From Cephaloticoccus primus (GTDB taxonomy: Bacteria > Verrucomicrobiota > Verrucomicrobiia > Opitutales > Opitutaceae): a DNA stretch of 51,185 bases. The notes below the pieces were generated by a model, which was not told the origin of the DNA, did no database searches, and saw only the letters and a program-made list of their open reading frames with translations. Of the stretch, positions 37,247 to 45,730 are shown in pieces. The stretch is from contig NZ_LSZQ01000022.1 of NCBI RefSeq assembly GCF_001580015.1, positions 1-51,185 on the forward strand, in the 5' to 3' direction. Every line of letters starts with the position of its first letter. Within the stretch, counting starts at the first letter, position 1. Position numbers and translations under genes: made by a program.

Positions 37247-38233
37247 TTATGGCGCGGTTTGTGCGGGGCTGGGTTCTTCGAAGACGCCAAGCTTGCGGTA
37301 GCGGGTGTAGCGGTTTTCGAGGAGTTCCTCGATGCTCAGTTTGTTGAGCTCGCGCAGGTGTTTTTTGAGGCTGCGGCCGAGGGCTTCGCCCGCGGCTTGC
37401 GGGTCGTAGTGGGCGCCGCCAGTGGGCTCGGAGATGACTTCTTCGACGACGCCCAGGTTTTCGAGTGTGGCGGCGTTGAGCCGGAGTGCTTCGGCGGCCT
37501 GGGGGGCGGCGGCGCCGTCTTTCCACAGAATCGCGGCGCAGCCTTCGGGCGAGATCACCGAGTAGTAGCTGTTCTCAAAAGTGAGGACGCGGTCGGTCAC
37601 GCCGATGCCGAGTGCGCCGCCGGAGCCGCCTTCGCCGACGACGACGGCGATGCTGGGCACGCGCAGCAGCGCCATGTCGCGCAGGTTTACGGCGATGGCT
37701 TCGGAGACGTGTCGCTCTTCGGAGCCGATGCCGGGGTACGCGCCCGGGGTGTCGATAAAGGAGAGGATGGGCAGCCCGAACTTCTCGGCCATTTTCATGA
37801 GGCGGTTGGCCTTTCGGTAGCCTTCGGGCTGGGGCATGCCGAAGTTGCGCGCGATTTTCTCCTTCGTGTCGCGGCCTTTTTGCTGGGCGATGATCATGAC
37901 GGCCTGGCCGTTGAAGAAGGCGGTGCCGCCGATGAGGGCGCGGTCGTCGCGAAACTGCCGGTCGCCGTGCAGCTCGACAAAGTCTTCGCAGAGTTGGGAG
38001 ACGTAGTCGAGGGCGTAGGGGCGCTTGGGGTGGCGGGCGATCTGGACGCGCTGCCAGGGGCTGAGGTTGCTGTAGATCTCGCGCTGGGTTTGCTCGATTT
38101 TCTTTTCGATGGCGGCGATCTCGGGTTTGAGGTCGAGCTTGGTCTCCAGTGATTGCTGCTGGAGCGCGCCGAGCTGAAGCGCGAGGTCGCGCAGCGGTTT
38201 TTCAAATTCCAGGACGTAGGCCGACGGTTCCAT
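37247..38233 (-). CDS. accA: Acetyl-CoA carboxylase carboxyltransferase subunit alpha
   Basis: Alpha subunit of the ACC carboxyltransferase, making malonyl-CoA for fatty acid synthesis. The 328-residue protein starts MEPSAYVLEFEKPL. It has the N-terminal coiled coil (LETKLDLKPEIAAIEKKIEQTQREIYSNLSPWQRVQIARHP), HGDRQFRDD, GQAVMIIAQQKGRDTKEKIARNFGM, ILSFIDTPGAYPGIGSEER, the GEGGSGGALGIG oxyanion segment and YYSVISPEGCAAILWKD. Full length. The ATG at 38233 is preferred; the open frame to 38290 is unneeded. birA in the same window encodes the enzyme that biotinylates this complex's carrier, but the loci are 15 kb apart. Confidence 0.97.
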   Translation of the reverse strand: MEPSAYVLEFEKPLRDLALQLGALQQQSLETKLDLKPEIAAIEKKIEQTQREIYSNLSPWQRVQIARHPKRPYALDYVSQLCEDFVELHGDRQFRDDRALIGGTAFFNGQAVMIIAQQKGRDTKEKIARNFGMPQPEGYRKANRLMKMAEKFGLPILSFIDTPGAYPGIGSEERHVSEAIAVNLRDMALLRVPSIAVVVGEGGSGGALGIGVTDRVLTFENSYYSVISPEGCAAILWKDGAAAPQAAEALRLNAATLENLGVVEEVISEPTGGAHYDPQAAGEALGRSLKKHLRELNKLSIEELLENRYTRYRKLGVFEEPSPAQTAP

Positions 38234-38402
38234 GTGTGTGTGCAGAGGGAAGGGGAGGCCGAGCGCATCGGAAGCAGGCCGCCCGCGCAACCTTTGTATT
38301 AGCCGCGGCCAATCAGCCCGCCCAATAAATCAGCCCGCCCGATAAAAGAGTTGAGGATCCTGATGAGCGCAGGGCCTCTCTGCTTCCCCCCTCCCCACGT
38401 GT

Positions 38403-38448
38403 AGTGGAAGCGCCCCACTTATTTCGCGAGCCGCTTGCTGGCGGCTCG
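38403..38448 (+). repeat. Double-hairpin element upstream of accA
   Basis: A CCCACGTGTAGTGG word leads into a hairpin AGTGG-(7 bases)-CCACT (38403-38419), a short T-rich stretch TTATTTCG, then CGAGCCGC-TTGCTG-GCGGCTCG (38427-38448), a perfect 8-bp stem with a hexaloop, followed by TCAGTG. It matches the order of the other copies but the first hairpin is weak. It lies between two minus-strand genes. Confidence 0.8.
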
Positions 38449-38473
38449 TCAGTGTCGCCACCACGCGTTGTGG

Positions 38474-38917
38474 CTAGGGTTGCCCTTCTTTGAGCTGCTC
38501 TTTCCAGCCGAGGATTTTCGCTTGAGCGCCGAATTTCTCGGCAGCGGCTTGGTCGCCGCGGGCTACGTGGATGCGGGAGAGCGTGGTGTTGATGAGGAGC
38601 TCGTCGGGGCGCAGTGCGTGGGCGCGTTGGGCGGCGGAAAGGGCTTCGTCGAGCTGTGCGGCGCCGAGGTGGATTTCGGCGAGGGTGTGCCAGAGTGGGA
38701 AGCTTTCGGGTGCGGTTTCGACAGCGGCGTGGAGTTTGGCGAGTGCCGTAGCGGCGTCGCCCATCGTGTAGTCGAAGGTGGCGTCGTCGATCAGGGCCTG
38801 AAGGGAGTTGCAGTCTTCCTTCGGTGTCTGGGCACGTGCTGCCGGGCTACTCGTTGGTGGCCCTTCGGTACCGGGGGTGGGCGTCGTCGGCTCTTCTCCT
38901 GTATTTGGTATGCTCAC
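38474..38917 (-). CDS. Small TPR-repeat protein
   Basis: 147 residues. A Thr/Pro-rich N-terminal tail (about 1-32) is followed by roughly three tetratricopeptide-like helical repeats: LQALIDDATFDYTMGDAATALAKLHAAVETAPESFP, LWHTLAEIHLGAAQLDEALSAAQRAHALRPDEL and LINTTLSRIHVARGDQAAAEKFGAQAKILG. These show the usual W/L-G-Y-A-P spacing. It is probably a protein-protein interaction adaptor; the partner is unknown. No signal peptide is evident. The ATG is at 38917. A strong hairpin lies just upstream (end of the yceI unit), so it has its own promoter. Confidence 0.85.
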   Translation of the reverse strand: MSIPNTGEEPTTPTPGTEGPPTSSPAARAQTPKEDCNSLQALIDDATFDYTMGDAATALAKLHAAVETAPESFPLWHTLAEIHLGAAQLDEALSAAQRAHALRPDELLINTTLSRIHVARGDQAAAEKFGAQAKILGWKEQLKEGQP

Positions 38918-38962
38918 GTTTTAGGGCAGATTGGTTAAACGGCTTCAGCGTGGGGGCGAAAT

Positions 38963-38999
38963 AATTGGGGCGCATCCGAAAAATGGATGCGCCCCAATT
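38963..38999 (-). terminator. Terminator of the yceI unit
   Basis: Perfect 15-bp stem (AATTGGGGCGCATCC / GGATGCGCCCCAATT) with a 7-base loop. On the minus strand it is followed by ATTTCGCC, so the U-tract is short, but the stem is very stable. It lies 43 bp past the stop of the yceI gene. Confidence 0.8.
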
Positions 39000-39041
39000 G
39001 GAGAGCGAGAGTCGAAGCTAGGTTTGCCGTTTACGGCAGGC

Positions 39042-39668
39042 TCAGCCTTTTGCGGGGCTGCCGACGATGGCGAGCGAGAGGGCGATCTCGGGGTTTACCT
39101 TATCTTCGTTCTGGCCGGGCTTGATGCCGTAGTCGGCGCGCTGGATGGAGAACTCGCCGCGGATGACGAGCAGGTCGCCGGGGACTTCGGGCTTGTTGAT
39201 GCGTTTGCCGAAGGCGCCGGGGAGGTACGAGAGGCGCACGGGCACGGAGATTTCGCGGGTGATGCCCTTGAGGGTGAACTTACCCGTAGCGGTCGCGGTG
39301 GTGTTGTTGCCCTCGGTTTTGACGTCGCTGAGGCCGGTCAACTCGAAGACGATCTCGGGGTGATTGGCGGCGTCGAGCCACTGCTCGCCGAGCATGTGGT
39401 CGGTCATCACCGAGTTGGAGACGACAGCCGAGCCCGCTGCGACGACGATCTTGCCCGTGGTGGCGCGTGGGTTGGCGGGGTCGTAGCTCACGGTGCCGGA
39501 GACGCCGTTGGCGTTGCCGCTGATCGGCTCAAGGAGCGAGTCGAGGTGGAAGCGCACGGCGTTGACTCCCTTGGGATCAGTGAAGTCGAAGGCGAGCGGC
39601 GCGGCCGTTGCGGCACTGAGCATGCTGCCTGCGAGGAGGAGGGAGGCGAGGAGATGACTTTTTTTCAT
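39042..39668 (-). CDS. YceI-family periplasmic lipid-binding protein
   Basis: 208 residues with a cleavable signal peptide (MKKSHLLASLLLAGSMLSAATA). The YceI-like lipocalin-type barrel follows: FDFTDPKGVNAVRFHLDSLLEPISGNANGVSGTVSYDP, HMLGEQWLDAANHPEIVFELTGL, TATGKFTLKGITREISVPVRLSYL and IQRADYGIKPG. Family members bind polyisoprenoid or other amphiphilic molecules in the periplasm. The ATG at 39668 overlaps the upstream gene's stop in an ATGA, so the two are translated together. Confidence 0.92.
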   Translation of the reverse strand: MKKSHLLASLLLAGSMLSAATAAPLAFDFTDPKGVNAVRFHLDSLLEPISGNANGVSGTVSYDPANPRATTGKIVVAAGSAVVSNSVMTDHMLGEQWLDAANHPEIVFELTGLSDVKTEGNNTTATATGKFTLKGITREISVPVRLSYLPGAFGKRINKPEVPGDLLVIRGEFSIQRADYGIKPGQNEDKVNPEIALSLAIVGSPAKG

Positions 39669-40018
39669 ACTTCTGGGTTTTCTTTAGGACGGAAAAAGAA
39701 GGAGAGGCCGAAGCTGAGTACGCCGAGGGCCATCGCGCCGCCGAGCCATTCGATGCCCGGGACGAAGCGCTCTTCGTAAGTGGTGAACTCGATTTCGGTG
39801 ATTTCGTCGACTTGGGTGACGGGCACGCGGTTCATGCTCCAGCCGGTGTGTGCGCCTTTGCCCGCCCAGTAGACGAGGCCGAAGACAAAGACGAAGGCCG
39901 CAATGAGCCGCAGGGCGAGCCGGATCGGATGCGTGGTGGCGCGGGGTGCGGCGGAGCTGTGTGCGGCAGGCGCGGAGTCGGCGGCGTCGGCGGCTGCGGG
40001 GGATTCGTTGGCGGGCAT
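39665..40018 (-). CDS. Two-helix membrane protein of unknown function
   Basis: 117 residues. An Ala-rich N-terminal tail is followed by one helix (LALRLIAAFVFVFGLVYWAG), a periplasmic or cytoplasmic loop of about 35 residues with several Glu and Thr, and a second helix (LGGAMALGVLSFGLSFFF) close to the C-terminus. I do not recognise the family. Coupling by ATGA overlap to the YceI-family gene suggests a joint role in the envelope (inference). The start is taken at the ATG at 40018; an upstream start at 40057 adds 13 residues. Confidence 0.7.
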   Translation of the reverse strand: MPANESPAAADAADSAPAAHSSAAPRATTHPIRLALRLIAAFVFVFGLVYWAGKGAHTGWSMNRVPVTQVDEITEIEFTTYEERFVPGIEWLGGAMALGVLSFGLSFFFRPKENPEV

Positions 40019-40132
40019 AGGCTCTGAGATGGCGAGGGCGCGGTAGATAGTGTGCAACGTGGTGGATGCAAATGCGGGCGGTCGATTTTTCGGCGAATTC
40101 GGCGGAAGTGACGTGGGCTGCGCGGCGCAGGT

Positions 40133-41335
<1,203 letters not shown>

Positions 41336-41355
41336 AGAAGTGGTGGCGAGGTGCG

Positions 41356-41399
41356 GGAGTCTTCGACTCCTTTTTTTGCGCGGCCTTATCGGGCCGCGC
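41356..41399 (+). repeat. Double-hairpin element upstream of queA
   Basis: GGAGTC-TTC-GACTCC (41356-41370), a T7 tract (41371-41377), then GCGCGGCC-TTATCG-GGCCGCGC (41378-41399). The first half would be a strong + strand terminator, although no + strand gene ends here. The arrangement matches the other copies, but the hexaloop is TTATCG. Confidence 0.85.
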
Positions 41400-41547
41400 C
41401 GGCTTTGCGGTTCTGGGTTGGTTGGTGAGTCCCGTCGCTGCTGGAGCGGGCGGGAGGGAGCGCGTGGGCGCGGCAAATGAAGGCTTGCGGTGTGAGTGGC
41501 GGCGAGTTTCTTCGGCGGCTCCCCGATTTGAATCGGGGCCGTGAGAC

Positions 41548-41620
41548 GCCGAGCTAGCTCAGTTGGTAGAGCAACGCTTTCGTAAAGCGTGGGTCGTCGG
41601 TTCGAGTCCGATGCTCGGCT
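41548..41620 (+). tRNA. tRNA-Thr (anticodon CGT)
   Basis: A full cloverleaf is readable: acceptor stem GCCGAGC / GCTCGGC with discriminator T, D-arm GCTCAGTTGGTAGAGC, anticodon stem ACGCT / AGCGT enclosing the loop TTCGTAA (anticodon CGT, reading ACG), a 5-base variable loop, and T-arm GTCGG-TTCGAGT-CCGAT. The 3' CCA is not encoded, so it must be added. It lies head-to-head with queA, with about 210 bp between the tRNA 5' end and the queA start. Confidence 0.97.
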
Positions 41621-41934
41621 CACGTGGATGTCGAGCAGGGGAGGCCTAGGTGGGCTGCCCTTCTTCTGTGTGAGGGCTAAAGCCGGGATCGGATGGCCGT
41701 TTTTCCGCGAGGGCGCGTGATGTTGGTGCAGCGTTATGCCTGACTGCCGTTTCTGGGGGGCTGTTTGGGGTTCGGGGGAGAGGCGGACGGTGCGTATGCC
41801 GAGCGATTTCGATAATACTACCTGTTGAAGGGGACCGATTGAGCGCGGGTAGCTGAATTATGCCTTGAGGGCAATATATGCATGGTTTTTGCTAGGGACA
41901 GAGCCCCACTACCTGATTCTACTTAATTTACCCC
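41621..41934. other. Gap between tRNA-Thr and the PEP-CTERM gene
   Basis: 314 bases with no supported gene. It should contain the tRNA 3' end and terminator and the promoter of the large gene. Directly before that gene is an AT-richer stretch with GAGGGCAATATATGC near 41868 and TTCTACTTAATTTACCCC before the ATG. None of the hairpin repeat modules occurs here. No confident promoter call. Confidence 0.5.
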
Positions 41935-44900
41935 ATGTGTGAAACCTGTTCCTCCTTCGCCGGTGTACCCATGAACTGCGTAAGTATATGCAATTTAAAT
42001 GTTAGAGTGAATCGATCAGTTGGGATTCTTGCCGCCCTCTTATTGCTTGGTATGGCGGGAGCGACAACTGCTATTGCGCAGATCTTGCCTCCGGCAGGGA
42101 CCGTAGAGTGGAGCGGGGCGGCTGCGGATAGTGACTGGGGCAGCGCGGATAATTGGCAGGGCTCTGCGCTGCCGCCAGCTGGGGCCGATGTGCTGTTTGG
42201 CAATGCGCCGAGCGGGGAGCCTTGGAGTACCCAAGCGGTGACGAACAATGTGAGCGACCTTTCGCTGCGCTCGCTGTGGTTTGACTCGGGCTTCGACTAC
42301 GTGCTCTCGGGCTCGCCTTTTTTGCTCGGCGAAGGGCTGGACGATGGCGGGCGCCTGATCACGGTGCGTAGCGTGGCGGGTGTCCACAGCGAGGTGACCT
42401 TTGAGTCGGCGGTCAACCTGAGCTCCAGTGCCCCGAGTCACGTGTTCAGGGTTTTTAACGAGAATCTGGGCGGGCTGCGTTTTAACGGCACGTTCGGCTT
42501 GAGTGGGCATACGCTTCTGCTTGAGGGGCCGGGGCCGATGCGCTTTTCGGGTGCTTTTGGGGGAGGCGGCGAGCTCCGCGTCAACACGAGCACGGGTCAC
42601 GTGGTGTTTGCCAACACGAGCGCGGGCTGGGCGGGGACGGTGCACGTTGATTCAGGAATGGCAGTAGCAAGCGCCGATGGTGCGCTAGGCAGTAGTACGC
42701 TGGCGACACAGGTGGCTGCGGGCGCGACGCTCGCCTTTCGCCAGCTTAATTGGGGCGCCCTTGGCCCTTCGGTGAACTATGAGAGTGCCAAGACCATCGA
42801 GATCGCGGGCTTGGGCGTGTGGCGCCATGGCGAGGGCCACGTCGGCGCGCTCTACAGCGACGGGGGGAACAACACGTTCGCGGGGGATGTGGTGTTGCTG
42901 GGGGATGCCTCGGTCGGCGCGCGGGTGAACCGGCTGACGCTCGCTGGCGTGGTGAGCGGCAGCGGTTCGTTTATCAAGGTCGGACGCGGAATCGTGAGGC
43001 TGAGTAACACGGGCAACTCGTACACGGGTGCGACGATCATCAAGGAGGGCGGCCTGTGGATCGCGAGCGAGGCGGCGCTCCAGGGCGGCTTTGGAAATAC
43101 CGATGTGGGCACGAACCTCATCCTTGATGGGGGCGTGCTGGCGTTTAACAGCGATATGAGCTCCTCGGGCAAGTTTCGGAATTTTGAGCGTAAGCTCGGC
43201 ACTGGCCCCGGCCAGATCCAGTGGACGGGCAGCGGGGGCTTTTCGAGGGCCGAGTTTGGCAACCCGGGTTACGTGGAGTTGACGAATGAAGATGGGGTAG
43301 TACGCGGCAAAGTGACTTGGGGGAAGAGCGGCTTCGTCCCGATAGGCAGCGTGCTGATGTTTGGTGCGGAGGGCACAGGCGGGCTGGTGAGCTTTCACAA
43401 CCCGATCGACCTAGCTGGCGGCCAGCGCGAGATCTGGGTGCACCGCGAAACAGTTGCAGGCCTGCTTTTGGGCGGCGAGTTGACCAACGGCGGCCTTATC
43501 AAAACAGGCACGGGCCGCCTCATAATCAGTGGCCACCTCAACTATAGTGGCCCGACGGAAATCCTGGAGGGATCTTTGGAAAGGCCGATCTCGTCTTATA
43601 ACGTGTTGACCAACTTCCAACTCGGCGGCGGCACCTTCGGACTTGAGGGCGACACGGTGATGCTCGGTGTGGGTGCGGGGCAGGTGCAGTGGATGGCGGG
43701 AAAGGACGGCGGGCTCGCACACTTTGGCGGCCTTACCGGTACCATTCGCCTCAACGGCTCGCAGGACAAAGTCACTTGGGGGCAGCAATATTTTGTAGGG
43801 CTCGATAATATGCTGATCATCGGCGCGCATGGCAGTGCTGTGACCCACATTTGGGATACGAAGCTCGATTTCGCGGGCGGCGAGCGCACGATCCGCACGG
43901 CCGATTCGCGCGTTATGGGAGTGGAGGCTGCCGTTCGGGCGGAGGTGAAGGTTACTCAGCCGCTCTCCAACGGCAGCCTGCGGCTCACCGGTGACGGGCG
44001 GCTCGACATGGCGGTGGAAAACCCCGACCTCGAAGGCTCGGTGACGGTCGAGGGCGCCGAGCTTCGACTAAACGAGGACGGCTCCTTGGCAAACATCAGC
44101 GAGCTGCGGATTGGCCGCGCGGGCCGTGTCACCCTCGACAATAGCGGCACGCACGACTCGGCCACTGGCGGACAAGATAGGGCCGACCGCGTCAAGAACG
44201 ATGCACCGATTACCCTGAGCGCGGGCACGCTGCGCTTCCTCGGCTCTGTGATTTACGACTCTTCGGAGACGCTCGGTGCGCTCACGCTGGCCGGCGGGGC
44301 AAACACGATCGACGTCGTTAACAATGGCAATGTGGCCACCCTCACGCTGGCTTCGCTGAAGCGTATCGACGCGTCTTCGACGATTAATTTCACCAACTCG
44401 GCGGGCACCGGCACCTATGGTGGTGGGAGCACTGGCCCGCGGTTATGGTTTAGCGCTGCCCCCGCCTTGAGCGGCGGCATCTTGCCCTACGCCACGGTCA
44501 ACGGCTCGCAGTGGGCGACAGTGACGAGCGACGGCGCACTGGTCCCCTACAACGATTATTGGACAGGCGCTCCCTCGACTTGGGCTCCTGATCACAACGT
44601 GTCGATCAATACCGCGCGGACTGTGAATGGCACCCTTACCATCAACTCGCTGCGTTTTGAGGATAGTTGGGTCGTTGACCTCGTGGATAATAATACGGCG
44701 CTCAACATCACCTCGGGCGGCTTCGTTGCCACCGCGCCCAATGGCCAAAGCGGCAAGCTCGTGCTCGGCCGGCTGACGACTGCTGCGGACAACCTCTATG
44801 TCCACATCGCCAACTCACAGTTCAACCTCAGCGCGGCGATCTTTGGCAGCGCAGGTTTTGTGAAGAGCGGCCCGGGTGCCCTGGCTCTTCACGGGCCGGA

Positions 44901-45549
44901 CGCCAATACCTACACGGGCACGACTTATGTGAACGAAGGCATCCTCTCGCTCCAAAAAGACCACGGCGTGACCGCCATCGCGGGCGACATTGTCGTCGGT
45001 GATTTTAAGGGGCGCGACACGCTGCTGCTCTTCAATAGCCACCAAATCGCTGACACCGCCAAGGTCACCCTGCGCGGCGTGCAGCCTCGGCACCCCTCCG
45101 GATCGCAGCACGTCCACGAAGGCATTTTGCAGTTCAACAACGGTCCCAACTCGCCCGGAGTGCGCGAAGCCTTCGATACCCTGCACATTGAGGGCCGCGG
45201 TGTCCTCGACTTTTCCGGCGGGGAAATCGGGAAGGCGAATTACCTGATCCTGAATCACCTCACCTTTGCAGATGACATCTCGCGGTTGATCATTCGCCGC
45301 TGGGTGGAGTTTGCCGATTACCTGCTCGTGCGCCGCAGCGGTAACGAAACGCTGATCCCTGCGATCCTCTCGCAGATTAATTTCGACGGCTACGGCGATG
45401 CGCGCTGGATCCCCTTCGACGATACTCATTGGCAAATCACCCCCGTCCCCGAACCCGCCACCTACGGCACAATCCTCGGCGCCGCCGCGCTCGTCCTCGC
45501 CCTCTGGCACAGGCGCCGTTTGCGCAAACCGAGCCGCAGCCACTTTTAG
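41935..45549 (+). CDS. PEP-CTERM protein with autotransporter-associated repeats
   Basis: 1204 residues, surface or exopolymer-associated by family knowledge. A signal peptide (VGILAALLLLGMAGATTAIA|Q) is followed by an EWSGAAADSDWGSADNWQG module typical of these proteins. The long beta-helical passenger has at least three autotransporter-repeat cores: FIKVGRGIVRLSNTGNSYTGATIIKEGGL, LIKTGTGRLIISGHLNYSGPTEILEGSL and FVKSGPGALALHGPDANTYTGTTYVNEGIL. There is no C-terminal beta-barrel. The end is a PEP-CTERM sorting tail: VPEPATYG, a short helix (TILGAAALVLAL) and basic HRRRLRK, recognised by exosortase. No exosortase gene is in the window. The start may be the ATG at 41935 or at 41971; both keep the signal peptide. 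Monocistronic. Confidence 0.9.
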   Translation: MCETCSSFAGVPMNCVSICNLNVRVNRSVGILAALLLLGMAGATTAIAQILPPAGTVEWSGAAADSDWGSADNWQGSALPPAGADVLFGNAPSGEPWSTQAVTNNVSDLSLRSLWFDSGFDYVLSGSPFLLGEGLDDGGRLITVRSVAGVHSEVTFESAVNLSSSAPSHVFRVFNENLGGLRFNGTFGLSGHTLLLEGPGPMRFSGAFGGGGELRVNTSTGHVVFANTSAGWAGTVHVDSGMAVASADGALGSSTLATQVAAGATLAFRQLNWGALGPSVNYESAKTIEIAGLGVWRHGEGHVGALYSDGGNNTFAGDVVLLGDASVGARVNRLTLAGVVSGSGSFIKVGRGIVRLSNTGNSYTGATIIKEGGLWIASEAALQGGFGNTDVGTNLILDGGVLAFNSDMSSSGKFRNFERKLGTGPGQIQWTGSGGFSRAEFGNPGYVELTNEDGVVRGKVTWGKSGFVPIGSVLMFGAEGTGGLVSFHNPIDLAGGQREIWVHRETVAGLLLGGELTNGGLIKTGTGRLIISGHLNYSGPTEILEGSLERPISSYNVLTNFQLGGGTFGLEGDTVMLGVGAGQVQWMAGKDGGLAHFGGLTGTIRLNGSQDKVTWGQQYFVGLDNMLIIGAHGSAVTHIWDTKLDFAGGERTIRTADSRVMGVEAAVRAEVKVTQPLSNGSLRLTGDGRLDMAVENPDLEGSVTVEGAELRLNEDGSLANISELRIGRAGRVTLDNSGTHDSATGGQDRADRVKNDAPITLSAGTLRFLGSVIYDSSETLGALTLAGGANTIDVVNNGNVATLTLASLKRIDASSTINFTNSAGTGTYGGGSTGPRLWFSAAPALSGGILPYATVNGSQWATVTSDGALVPYNDYWTGAPSTWAPDHNVSINTARTVNGTLTINSLRFEDSWVVDLVDNNTALNITSGGFVATAPNGQSGKLVLGRLTTAADNLYVHIANSQFNLSAAIFGSAGFVKSGPGALALHGPDANTYTGTTYVNEGILSLQKDHGVTAIAGDIVVGDFKGRDTLLLFNSHQIADTAKVTLRGVQPRHPSGSQHVHEGILQFNNGPNSPGVREAFDTLHIEGRGVLDFSGGEIGKANYLILNHLTFADDISRLIIRRWVEFADYLLVRRSGNETLIPAILSQINFDGYGDARWIPFDDTHWQITPVPEPATYGTILGAAALVLALWHRRRLRKPSRSHF

Positions 45550-45701
45550 TGGGGAGAGTGGCGGGGTGTGTCAGGGGTGGGACAGGTTGGCGCTGATGTG
45601 CCGGTATTTGCGCGAGAAGGGCGAAGCGTTGGCGGCTGGGATGGTAGTCGCTATTTAAATTAACTAGTTTATTTAAAATCAGTTACGTTTTTTTTAAGCG
45701 C

Positions 45702-45730
45702 TTGGCACGGGAGCTGCTCCAAGGGGCAGC
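45702..45730 (+). promoter_or_regulatory. dnaK 5' region: sigma-54-like site and start-proximal hairpin
   Basis: TTGGCACG-GGAG-CTGCT (45702-45718) matches the sigma-54 consensus TGGCACG-N4-TTGC[AT] at all but one position, with the required 10-bp GG-to-GC spacing. Alternatively, the sequence 45713-45730 folds as GCTGCTC-CAAG-GGGCAGC, a 7-bp stem ending on the base before the ATG. It includes the only SD-like AAGGGG of the region, so it could occlude translation. The two readings conflict, because a sigma-54 transcript would start near 45729. Upstream (45650-45700) is AT-rich with AACTAGTT and AAGCGCTT palindromes. Confidence 0.35.

Noticed and set aside
41336-41623. N-terminal extension of queA
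   Set aside because: It would read through the tRNA gene and a hairpin element, and QueA similarity starts just after 41335.
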